From Allolobophora icterica (lineage: Eukaryota; Annelida; Clitellata; Crassiclitellata; Lumbricidae), in assembly GCA_963556255.1 (NCBI GenBank), contig OY744604.1, positions 25,801,099 through 25,865,098 on the forward strand: 64,000 bases of DNA, read 5' to 3'. The notes under the pieces were generated by a model. That model saw only the letters and a program-made list of their open reading frames with translations, was not told the DNA's origin and made no database searches. A program made the position numbers and the translations under genes. Shown here in pieces: positions 27,003 to 38,084 of the stretch; position 1 is the stretch's first letter, and each line of letters begins with the position of its first letter.

Positions 27003-29000
27003 TAAAAAGATTTTTTGCAACAAATAAAAAACATGTCAGCTAGTATAGTAGTTGTATATAGTGGCTACTTACTCTAGCCGTTACACTTCCATAAATACAT
27101 AGACACCTGGAGAAAGAAACTGGACAAAATTGACCCTTATCTTTTTAGATTCAAGTGTAGATGGAAGTTTAGGATCACGGGTGCGTCTGTATGCGCTTTC
27201 AATGCATCAACATAAAGCTATGGAGGCCTGAGCATAATGAGCATATACCTGTAATAAATTATGCAGATCCGAGGCGTGAATCCACGTAGTCGATCCTGTC
27301 TGTCGCATCCGTTGCAAATGAAAATCGGTTACACCTCCTACCGGTCAAAAAGATTCTACTGCTTTAAACTGACGTCGCCTTCTGATTTAGTCCTAAGACA
27401 AGCATCGTTCATCGGCTACTTGAACTTAACATTCAACGCCATTAAATAAAAGAAAACAGTCCGACAGTGGCTTTGATCAGGCGAAGAATAATACCGACCT
27501 ATCTGAAGCAACGTGAACCGGTAATTTCAAGACACATCTAGTTCGATACTTTATCTGAATATCAAACACTTGAAAGACTAGGACCACATAAATATAGCGC
27601 ACTTAGGGACGGTCTCTTTCAAGTAGGTATACGTCCGTTGATTGCACAGCCATGCACTGATATCCAAAACAAAATTGAAAGGCTTTTTATTCAAGAATAT
27701 TTAAACATTTAGAGTTCAAAAAGAAATTGTTTTAACTTGTCTAATGCGTTGTGTTATGCTTCATGTCAGGGAAGACGGATAGACACTGTTGCCAAGGAAT
27801 TGCAAATTACAATTGAAATTGCCATTGTAATTAGCAAATTCTGCAACATAGGTGCAAAATGTACAAAGCATCAACCAATGGCGCACCAAAATCAATATGC
27901 AGCCATAAAGTCAGTTCGATTAAACAGAATGACAATCTATAGTGTTGTGGGTAAGTCAACTGAGAAAGATGATTTTCGAGACCGTGAAGACACAAGATTG
28001 TGAGCAGAACGAACAACAGCAAGAAGAGAATTCCAAATTTAACTCCAGGAGCCGAAAAAGCTCGTCCACGAAGAACAATTATAATTGTTGGCATATCCAG
28101 GAAAAAAATCAGGTGACCTGGTTGATTAGTGACAAAAGTGTACCTGAGTTACGAACAGTGTGGAATGATTTTATATGTTGCGATTGGCCAGAGTATAATT
28201 TTATAGACTACGATACCAAATTTTCAACAACATGCTTTACGCAGTAGAAAGTTATTGCAAATAAAATTATTCGAGTAGAGGACAATAAGCTCATAATTAT
28301 TTGAATGCACTAGCTATGGTTGTGAATTGTTATATTTTTGTAATTCACATGAGCCGCTTAGGCCTATGTCAATAAAATTGCTCACTAAAATTGCTCAGAT
28401 ATTACCTAAGTGCTATAATATAACTCACTCTAAGTTTATCTGATTTCTGTTAACATGACCTTTAATAATTTGTTTGAAACTTTTAGATTTTTGCATCAAA
28501 TGTCTGAAGATCTCTGGTAGTCGAGTCTGCCTGAGCTTTTTAGGATTCCTTACCACGAATGGTTGGAAATTGTTTATATTTTGGCCTAGATTTAATTACG
28601 AGGCTAGATTTTGCAGTTTGAGTTCTGGTAGGCCCTAATACTTTTGAAATTCATAAGTCTCTACACATGCTCCAAACGTCTATGTCAAAATATCTATGAA
28701 CAATTGCATCATATAACCATCCGTTGAAGAGCCGCTTTCCTATTTCCGTAGTAATCTCCCCTCTGAATATTTAGCGTTTGGAGTCGAATTTCTATCTCGG
28801 CTGCAAGGTAAACATTAACTGCTTCACCAGTCCGTCTACAAATAACGTTGTCGAATATTTACGATATCCTCTAAGTACAAGGATATCGTATATGCCTATA
28901 CATCTAGTAATAAATGCAGCAAAGTCTAAGACATCGGGCAAACAGTAAAAGTATAGCGTTAACTCAACAAGTGACAATAAAGTTAATAGCCTCTTTATCA
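27003..29000 (-). promoter_or_regulatory. Upstream region of gene C, conserved with gene B
   Basis: 27050-27400 aligns with 50740-51100 (AAAGAAACTGGA, GAGCATATACCTGTAAT, GTCGATCCTGTC and GCAAATGAAAAT blocks). 28790-28990 aligns with 51550-51790 (ATCTCGGC-GCAAGGTAAA). The duplication unit therefore reaches about 1.1-2 kb upstream of the start codon. The promoter and 5' untranslated exon should be here, but I cannot point to a TATA box or start site. A GTAAGTAG donor-like signal occurs at about 27065-27072 on the minus strand. Confidence 0.5.
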
Positions 29001-31199
29001 CAAATGGTGCTCCCTCAGAGAAGTGGCATGCATTGATCGCTTTGAATTATTTTGCTGCTCAGAAAAAAGTGAAGTCACTTGTTCACTGCCCAATGTAATT
29101 CGCATTGTCTATTGCGTTAGAAATGTGCTTGCCTGCGTTGCATTTACGGTGTCAAGCCGTTTCCGTCATTTAGCCAGAACGAAGAAGGCGTCCGACGTTT
29201 TGACCATGCAAGGAGGCTGCCAATTAAGGGCCAAGCGCATCTCCGGGGCCTGGACACTGGACAGTCAATGGTCAAGACTACGTCAAATAAACTTCTTCAC
29301 CACAGAAGAAGACAAAACTTGTGGACTATCGACGATCTCCCAAAGGACTTATCGCTATGAAGGATGGTTTGCCATGAACATAGCAGCAGTCAGAGCGTTC
29401 TGCTTAGTATACGCCTACAATCAAGCTACTTGTATTACAAATTGTTAGATACCTTAACATTTCTTGTGTGCAATAATCTATCCGATCATAATAGTAAATT
29501 TACCTTGGCTTCTTCTAACTACTGAGATCCTTTCATCACCATGAACAGTTTAAATAGCACCACTCCCTTATACACTAACACTGTTGCATCTACAGCTAAG
29601 TTTTCCATTACGGCGCCTTTTTGAATGATGGCCTAAATAATGCACTACTTCTTTCGACTGATCGTGATTAGCTATTTTTAAATATGTACATATTCCCGGA
29701 TTTTTTAATGTTTTTTTTCAGTTGAATAAATTAAAGCGACAAGCAATCACTTCAAGCGCCCGTTTGATGATAAAGGTCGACTTATAATTATTATTATTAG
29801 CCGAAGGACAACTACAATAAAGCCTTCATTAACTTTTACATTCGCTTGATATTGGTTATTAAATTTAGGTAACATTTAGGCTGCATCACGTTGAGTCGAA
29901 CGGAATGGAAAACCATAAAAGACCGAAGCATTATTGTACCTCAATAACAAAATTAGGCCCAATATACAAGCTGATTTGCATTTTAATTTAGCCTGAAGTT
30001 GGATACATTATTGCCGCTATATGCTTCAGCCAGCCGTTTAACGCTCGAGCTTGTAATGGATTATTTTACTGTTTTAAAAATCACGCTGATCGGAAATATT
30101 TACATATTTAAAAAGAGCTAAAGCCTACAGCATTACTAATATGTAGATAAATTATAGTAAATTAGTAAAGTTACTTGCGATGCATGAAGGCTAAGTGCAT
30201 AGCGTGTAGCTGTAATACTTTGAAGAGACACATACAATTTTAGGATAGCTCGTTGCTCGCTAAAAACTTTAAACTTAGACATAAATCATCCACCTGATTA
30301 AACCTAGTTAGCCACAAGGACATAGATAGATTCTATATGTATGTAGGCCTATTTAATATTAGAAATTCTTTCTCTATGAATATGAGCTCATCCGAGGGCT
30401 AACTAAATTAGAGGATAATAATGTTTTAATTTATACTGTTAGGCGGCTCATTAATGTTGGGTCTGCAACGGACGTAGCAGGCTTCATAGTGGACTAGGGA
30501 AGCCACTTTGAGGATCATTGTAGGCCGTTGCATTATAGAAGCCGAGTACTTGGATGTTCTTCTACTAGCTGCAGAACGCGCGACGTCGACAACTCTGAGA
30601 CTATAAGAATCTGTCAATTGCAGAGGCGTTCCAGACCAGAGATTTTCCTTTTGTCCACGGTTATAGTCAACGACCAATAATACACGGGCCTGGAACGTCT
30701 TAATTATACTGTAGCCTACGTCTTGCGAGTGGTTGGAGCTCCTACAGCACGCACTGCCCATGACGACCACTTCTCACGTCCTGTTTACATGACAAGTGCA
30801 TTGCAGTTTTAAAGAAAATCATTAGGTATATGAAGAAAGTGCTAATAATTATGAAAATATTGGTAGTTATTAGGCCTACTACCACTATTACCACTACTAC
30901 CAGTACTATACTCTGCCACAACTACTTCTACCACTATTGCTGCAGAATGTCACAGAACTAAAAACGGGGAATGCTATCGTAGTGTTTTAGAACAGAGTAG
31001 GCCTACCCAAATAGAAATCAATCTAATCATACTCTAATTTTTTGCCAGATTTGTCATACGCTATCAGCAAATTCCGCGTATGGCGCGTAGTCTAAAGTAC
31101 GACTAGTCAAACTTTTCACTTGACAAAGTCATCTGGCGAATGTAACGGAACTAGAAGCTTTGCTGACTAATAATTAGCCATTGTAGGCCCTATAACTTT
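29001..31199. other. Intergenic stretch, no recognised gene
   Basis: Open frames at 29023-29448 (plus, 141 codons) and 30426-30770 (minus, 114 codons) show no recognisable motif, splice context or paralogue in the window. I do not call them genes. Confidence 0.45.
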
Positions 31200-31264
31200 C
31201 TGTCGGATTCGTTTAGAATTTCCGCCCGCTGTCTGCTGATCTACCTGCCCCGTCGGCGACGTGT

Positions 31265-32422
31265 GTGCGCGTGCACCTGGGCGGCGCTGATAAAAGCGCC
31301 AACAGGTCCCGCTTACTGAGTTGCACTCAGATCTGCGGGTACCAGATCAAAGTATCTGAGCCGCGTGAAGTCGCACGACACAGAGGCAAATACGTGCAGA
31401 AACTAATTAAGGGAGTACCACCTGCCTTAACTGATTCGGAGATCCTTGTTTCTCTCAAGGAACAGCAACTGCCTGTTCTTAAGGTCGAGAGGATCCATAA
31501 GATCCAGAATAAGGTAAAGGTGTCGACCTTGGCGGTGCGAATCGATCTTGCACCTGGCACAGTTGCACCTACACGAGTCTATATTGGTTTTCTAAGCTTT
31601 AAGATTCATGACTATATGCAACCACCTACACGCTGTTTTGTATGTTTGGAACTTAACCACGTGGCTAAGTCTTGTAGGAACCGACAGAGATGCAGCATCT
31701 GTGCTGGTGAACACAAGCATACGGAATGCACCACGCCAGAGAAGCTGAAGTGCGCAGCCTGTGGAGGACCCCACTCTGCAATGTCCAGCGTGTGCCCGAA
31801 GTACACGTTGGCCAAGACCGCGATCACCATCAGCGTCAAGCAGGGCATCCTCTACAGCGACGCACTCCGGGTTGCTAAAGCGCAGCTACATCCAAAGAAA
31901 CATCCGAAGACAACCGAGACCGACACTTCTACACCTGCTGCATCAACCTCCCAGGATGCCGAAGCGCCGCAACAGCACCAGAAGCAGCACCAGAAGATAA
32001 GTGCAACCGGCCCGTCTTCACCTGCTGCATCAACCATCGAGGAGCCCGGACAGGCTGAGCCCGCAAGAACGCGCTCTCCTGATGAGCGCAACCGCCAAAG
32101 ATCTCGGGCGAGACCAAGACCCTCAGATGCACAGGCCTCTGATGCGACAGAGGGTCCTGAGAAGCCCGTAAAGATCTACGACGCCCTTGACGCTCTCAGT
32201 CAAGCCTGCACCGTTTTTGCGAGGGCAGTGGAGCTCAAGGACGGCACCGTGATCTCGCCGCCGAAGATGCTGAACGTCATCCTAGGCGCCATCTATGCCG
32301 CCTTCAACCTCCCAGTCGACTCAATCTGCAACGCGGTCACGACATCCTACGCTGCAGCCAAGGAAGTTTCAGGTGCCACGAGCGCCACGTCAGTCATTGC
32401 AACCGAAAACCGCCATCATTGA
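31265..32422 (+). CDS. LINE ORF1: nucleic-acid-binding protein with zinc knuckles
   Basis: 385 codons. Residues about 120-180 hold three closely spaced zinc knuckles (CFVCLELNHVAKSC, then RCSICAGEHKHTEC, then KCAACGGPHSAMSSVC). This arrangement is typical of ORF1 of I and Jockey-type LINEs, which binds the element RNA. The C-terminal half is rich in Thr, Ala, Pro and Gln. The frame is open to the left of the ATG, so the true start could be further upstream. It overlaps the start of ORF2. Confidence 0.75.
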   Translation: MRVHLGGADKSANRSRLLSCTQICGYQIKVSEPREVARHRGKYVQKLIKGVPPALTDSEILVSLKEQQLPVLKVERIHKIQNKVKVSTLAVRIDLAPGTVAPTRVYIGFLSFKIHDYMQPPTRCFVCLELNHVAKSCRNRQRCSICAGEHKHTECTTPEKLKCAACGGPHSAMSSVCPKYTLAKTAITISVKQGILYSDALRVAKAQLHPKKHPKTTETDTSTPAASTSQDAEAPQQHQKQHQKISATGPSSPAASTIEEPGQAEPARTRSPDERNRQRSRARPRPSDAQASDATEGPEKPVKIYDALDALSQACTVFARAVELKDGTVISPPKMLNVILGAIYAAFNLPVDSICNAVTTSYAAAKEVSGATSATSVIATENRHH

Positions 32423-35400
32423 TCTCCAGATTCTCCAGTGGAACGCGTGCAGCCTCAGGGCCCGGGTGGGGGAGCTGAGGCACCGCATCTCCGGGATGCG
32501 GACACCGCCGGCGGTCATCTGCATCCAGGAGACGTGGCTCAGCCCGTCCATCAGTTTTGAGATCCCGGGGTACTCCTGTGTGCGGCACGACCGTTCCACT
32601 GGTGAATTGCGAGGAGGAGTGGCGACGTTCGTGAGGACGGGTATCGCCTATTCCCTGATCAGCACCACTGACGTCCCGGAATCGATCACCATCTCTATCG
32701 ACGGACTCCCAACAAAGATCAAGATCGTCAACATCTACCATACAAAATCAACACCAGAAGACCCCTTGTTGCCAGACACTTACACGCCCTTCTTCCGTAA
32801 CAAGTCTGCAATCGTTCTGGGAGACTTCAACGCTCACAGCACTCTCTTCGGGTCCGACACCACCAAGGGGTCACCAGCTGGAAGACGACATTGAAGCCAG
32901 CGCCTTTGTCCTACTGAACACTGGTGCCCCGACGTTCGTCAGCATCACCACTGGAGCATCCAGCCACCTGGACCTCGCGATGGCCTCGACGCCCTTGGCG
33001 CGAAGGTGCACTTGGACTGTCCTCGACGATTTCATGGGCAGCGACCACTCACCGATCCTCATCACCATCGACGAAGCAGTTCCGGTCGAGGAGTCCTTCA
33101 TCCCGAGGTGGCTCCATCGAAAGGCCGACTGGACGGCCTTCAAGGACGACTGCAGAGAGGCGCTGACCATCGACCTCGTTACCGACGACATTGAGGTGAG
33201 CCACAGCAACATCACCGGTTCGCTCATGGAGATCGCCATGCGGCACATACCTCGGACGACCCCTCCCACGGGGAAGGCCAGGAGTGTGCCGTACTGGACA
33301 GACGAGTGCACCCGCCGCGTCAAGGACCGCTCCGAGGCCCACAAGAAGATGCAGAGGACCCGGGACCCGGCGGATGTTGAAGAATACCGTCGCATCAAGG
33401 GAATCGCGCAGAAGACCATCAAGGACGCGCAGAAGACATCCTGGAGAGAATACTGCACCACCTTGAACGACAAGACGAAGCTCGGAAGGGTGTGGGGCAC
33501 GTTGAGAAAGATGTCCGGCACAAGGTCAAGACCACAAATTCCAACGCTGAAGAAAGAAGGAAACACCTACACGACGAACCAGGAGAAAGCGAACCTCTTC
33601 GGAAGATGCTTCTCTGAAGTCAGCTGCACTGGCAGCCACTCCGCTGAGTTCCAGGAGCGTAAGGACGCTTTTGAAGCAGAGCACTCTGAGGAGCTTCACG
33701 GAGAGCACCTTCTGACTGACGAGAAGCCCTTCAACGAGCCCTTCACCATCCAGGCTCTGAGAATCGCTCTCCTGCGCTGCAAGAAGGATACAAGTCCGGG
33801 TGAAGACACCATCACCTACGAGATCCTGGCCCAGCTTCCGCATCCGAGCCTGCTTGCCTTGCTGGAGCTGTTCAACATGGTCTGGCAACATGGACGACTC
33901 CCGGCCTGCTGGAAGAACTCCATCGTTGTTCCTATCCTGAAGCCGGACAAACCAGCCTTCGACGCCAACTCCTGCCGCCCGATTGCCTTGACATCCGTCT
34001 TGTGCAAGCTGATAGAGCGGCTAGTGACGGACCGGCTGACCTGACACATGGAAACCAACCACCTGTTCAACAGATTCCAGTCTGGTTTTCGCAGGCTTCG
34101 GAGCTGCCAGGACCACATCGTCCGACTCCAAGACGACATCCAGAGAGCCATCCATTCTAAATGCAGCCTTACTGGTGTTTTTGTAGATCTCGAGAAGGCT
34201 TTCGATCTGATGTGGACCGACGGACTGCTGCACAAGCTGCAGCAACACAACATCACCGGTCAGATGTTCAACTGGATCCGGGACTTCCTGACCGACAGAC
34301 ACATCCGTGTCCGCGTGGGAGCAGAGCTGTCCGAACTCTTCCACATGGAGAACGGATCGCCACAGGGCAGTGTCATCAGCCCTGTGTTGTTCATCATCAT
34401 GATGAACGACTTCCCGGATCCGGAGAACGGCGTCAAGCTCTCTCTCTCTACGCGGACGACAGCGCCATCTGGAGAGCAGGACCAAACCCGGACGTCAACC
34501 AGCGACACCTTCAATCCTACCTCGATCGACTGAAAAAATTCTTCGACGACTGGGGTTTCAAGGTGTCTACGACGAAGACCGTGGCCGTCGAATTCCATCG
34601 CCTCGGCACACCAACAGCACACCGACCGCTGAGACTCGGTACCTCTCGTCTGAGCTACAAGGACAGCGTCAAGTTCCTGGGTGTCAAGTTCCGGACCGCT
34701 GCAAGAAGCGCCTCAACCTGATGCCCGCTATTGCAGGATCCCATTGGGGGGCGTCGAAAGACACCCTCCTGATGGTCTATCGAACTCTCATCCGCTCCGT
34801 CATCGACTACGGCTGCATCGCGTACGAGAGTGCCTCGGCGAACCAGAAGAAAGTGCTAAACACTATCCAGTGTAAGGCACTTACGATAGCTTCTGGAGCG
34901 CTCGGAGGCACGAGCCTCTCCGCTCTGCAGGTAGACTGCGGGGAGATGCCACTCCACCTACGGCGAAAGCAGCAGATGATGGAGTTCATCATGAAGATAG
35001 ACGCCATCCCGTACCATCCGACGCAGACCATCACCAGCGGCCTGAAGACGAAAGCGGCCAAAGACGACATGGATCCGATCCGAGTGAAGGCGAGAAACAT
35101 CAACAGCGAGATTGCAAAGCCTACGATCCAGCCACTCGCCTGCACGACAAGACCGATGTGGACACTCCGCCAACCGATCATAGACACCACACTCAGGGAT
35201 AAGATCAGAGACCTACCTAATGCTGCTAATGTCGTTGTTTTTTCAGATTCCCTCAGAAGGAAGTCCATGGTCGAAGACCACATCCGCTCTTACGATGGCC
35301 ATGTGGCGATCTACACGGACGGCTCAAAAAACACCGCAGGTAATGCATCGTGCTCCTTCTACGTGCCCTCTTGTGGCCACCATGGAAGCTACAGGATGAG

Positions 35401-36154
35401 CGACGGGTCGTCAGTCCTGGCAGCAGAAATGGAGGCCATAGGCAGGGCGATTGAATGGGCCGCTAGCGCTAAGGTACCAAATGTTGTTGTTTTTTCAGAC
35501 TCCCTCGGTGTCCTGCAGAGTCTGGAAAAACAGCAGTCCGGGACAAGACAACATCATCTCGTCGACCTGATGCACGCCATAGATGACTACGGGCAACACG
35601 CAGAGTCGCCACCGAAGATCGTTTGGATCCCCGGTCATCTCGGCGTCCCAGGCAACGAGACGGCGGATACCCTGTGCAAACAGGCGCTTCACAACATCGC
35701 CGTGGACCTCCCGATGCCGCTCGAGTACCCAGAAGCACGACACCTCTACCGCGACCACTTCCTCCGGAAGTGGCAAACAGAGTGGACCACCTCAGACACC
35801 GGCTCCGACTACAGGGTCGTCGAGCCAGACGTCAGCCTGGTCCGCAGATACACCGACCAAAACCGGAGGAAGGAAGTCACCATCACCAGACTCCGGATGG
35901 GGCACTGCTGCCTCAACGCGCAGTTGAAGCTGTGGGGTCGCCACGAAACCGGAAACTGTGACGAGTGCGGTGACGCCCAGGAAACCGTACGTCATTTCCT
36001 CTTGGAGTGTCCTTCTCAGGCTGGACTTCAAGACCAGCTCCTCCGAGAGTGCGCACGGAAAAACTGGCCTTTCGATCTGCGCACCGTACTCAGTCAAACC
36101 AGCTGCTTAAACACCATCTACAAGTGGCTGGAGGCTTCCGGTCGAAAGATCTGA
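32411..36154 (+). pseudogene. LINE ORF2: endonuclease, reverse transcriptase, RNase H; broken
   Basis: Pieces in order: AP endonuclease (LQILQWNACSLRAR; CIQETWL; LGDFNAHSTLFGS; then GSDHSPILI after a frame shift near 32870); reverse transcriptase (IALTSVLCKLIERLV; an in-frame stop at 34042; FVDLEKAFDLMW; NGSPQGSVISPVLF; a shift near 34440; LYADDSAIW); another shift near 34695; RNase H (IYTDGSKNTAG; AAEMEAI; VVVFSDSLGVLQSL; IPGHLGVPGNETAD); and a C-terminal Cys/His motif (CDECGDAQETVRHFLLEC). Three frame shifts and one stop make it inactive. The region from 34721 to 36154 is intact. After the stop at 36154 comes a run of AAGAAGACC-type repeats (36175-36250). Confidence 0.85.
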
Positions 36155-36572
36155 AGGCGCCCCCTGCCCCCACCGGAAAGAAGAAGACCAAGAAGAAGAC
36201 CAAGAAGAAGTCAAAGAAGAAGACAAAGAAGAAGACCAAGAACAAGATAGAAGAACATAAACTTTTATTGTAAATAAAACACTGAACAATATTAATGCAA
36301 AGTGCTGAGAACTATCCTATGTAAATAGCAAGCCCCACAGATGTAACCAAGACAGGGGTGGGGAGAAAACCCAACTCCGCTGACCGTGCATGGGAAAATC
36401 CTACCACCACTTTCCCCCTACGGGGGTTTTCTTGGTTGGCAGCCGGCCGTCAGCTTAACCTGTCTTGGACCCCAAACGTGATATATTATGTACCTGTACA
36501 TATGTTATTGTGTAATGACGTCAATCATCTTTGATATGACGGCGTCGTTAAATAAACGTATTTTAAGTAAGT

Positions 36573-37197
36573 TTAGAATTTCCTAAATCCCATATTTTCG
36601 AGATTGTCACGTTGAGTATAAATACTTAATTCAATGTTAATAATGATCATTTTTATTCAATTCGATCTTTTTGTTCTACAGCGGTTATTTTGGTAGGTCT
36701 AAAATTCTAAGTTTCGTAAATATTTAAGCGTTTAGGCCTATTGTTGTGCTTAAAATTAATACGGGCTTTGTCTAATTTTTTCCCGATGCTGAAACCAAAG
36801 ACAAAAGTACTTTGGTAAGTTGAGTCTTGGTCTAAGTGGTATGCCTATAATTGAAGCATGAAAGCTACAATTGAACAGGTCAAAGTACGGAAGGTTGATA
36901 TTTCCATTTTGACTTAGATAGCTCTGCCGGGATTCGAGCGCATGAAAGTGAAGCCAGGAGTAGGCCTACCTGCAGGTATTTTACTTTATGCAATGGCTCT
37001 CTGGAAGTTATAAGATTCAGCATTTATACAGCGCCTGTATATCAGATAATTAAGTAATTAACACAGATATACATCAATCTGGTAATTCTTGAAATTGTAG
37101 GCTAATGATTTTCCAAAGCACAAATAACAGAAGTTAAGAAAACGTTTACTGTGATTGCAAGAATGCATTGAATATGCCTTCATTTTTCAAGTAAACA
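36573..37197. other. 3' flank of gene B, no gene recognised
   Basis: Parts of 37030-37070 resemble 57520-57560 downstream of gene A (GCCTGTATAT-AGATA-TTAA), so the duplication unit includes the 3' flank. No clear minus-strand AATAAA was picked out. Confidence 0.4.
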
Positions 37198-38084
37198 TTA
37201 ATATATTGAAGTTAGTAATTCAAAGTCAAAAATCAAAATTCGCCCATTGTTCGATTCGTTGTCAGCCACAAACAGTCGACCATTTGACTCATCCAGAAGA
37301 ATCCTCGTTGGATATCGTAAACCGTGTTTTTCTCCCTTTGAGAGAATTTCTCTCTTAAAATTCAAATTTGAATCCAATAACAAAACTCGACTTTTCCAAC
37401 GCTCAACGACCATCACGAATCCACTTCCATCGACGGCCAAAGAGACTGGATCACTCAACTGTCCCACGTTAGAGCCAGATTTTCCACCGAATGACTTCTT
37501 AGGTATTCCATCTTCATTCATTATGCAAACTCTGTGGAGATCACCGTGCTGGACAGATCCAAGACTGACCACGAAATGACCATTGGCCAGTTTTATAGCA
37601 TGATATGGGTGACGAATACCTGAGTCTGATGATAGATTTATTTCCCGAATCAATTGTCCATCTGGCGAATATTCATTTAATTTATTTTTATCAGAAACAG
37701 CTAAAATGACATTCAACTTATCAGTAACAGACAATCGACCATGGTCGTTTCCTGTTGACCATTTCGTCATTAATTTTCCATTTGGCTTAACTCTCAGGAT
37801 TTCTTTCGATTGAGCAAGAGATTCTTTGTAATCTAAGATGTAGAGACATTTATTTCTGCTGCAGGATCCTATGTCGGCTGCATAAGTTAATTCTTTCAAA
37901 TTCCATCGACGAGTGAAACTTAATTTAACAGAATAAAAAACTTCCACTTCCGAATTCTTTTCACTCACCACAAACAATTCTTTGTCTAAGATCGTCAATC
38001 CACGGACAGACTTATTTCCTTGTTCTGAAGCTTTAGTTCTGACCGTCTGAACTAAACCTAGTTCCGATCTGTGTCGAAGTTCGG
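37198..38084 (-). CDS. Gene B last exon: NHL-type beta-propeller
   Basis: 887 bp from acceptor ATATCTATCTTCAG (phase 1) to TAA at 37200-37198. Repeated blade-like units: [71 protein letters not shown], then [16 protein letters not shown]; and [20 protein letters not shown], then GRILIFD. The last two are the most NHL-like. Total length of about 295 residues suits a six-bladed propeller. It is identical in length to the gene A exon at 57817-58703, and about 60 percent of residues match by eye. No stop or shift. Confidence 0.82.

Larger units (their letters stand above)
31200..36572 (+). mobile_element. I-clade LINE with RNase H, about 5.4 kb, damaged
   Basis: Order: ORF1 with zinc knuckles, ORF2 with AP-type endonuclease, reverse transcriptase, RNase H and a Cys/His C-terminus, then a 3' region ending GTCGTTAAATAAACG and ATTTTA-rich DNA. 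RNase H together with the C-terminal Cys/His motif points to the I group of LINEs. The 5' end is placed only roughly, where GC content rises. It lies between genes C and B. Confidence 0.82.

Noticed and set aside
29023..29448. 141-codon plus-strand open frame
   Set aside because: No motif, no splice context and no paralogue in the window. Length is compatible with chance.
30426..30770. 114-codon minus-strand open frame
   Set aside because: No recognisable domain and no support from neighbouring genes.
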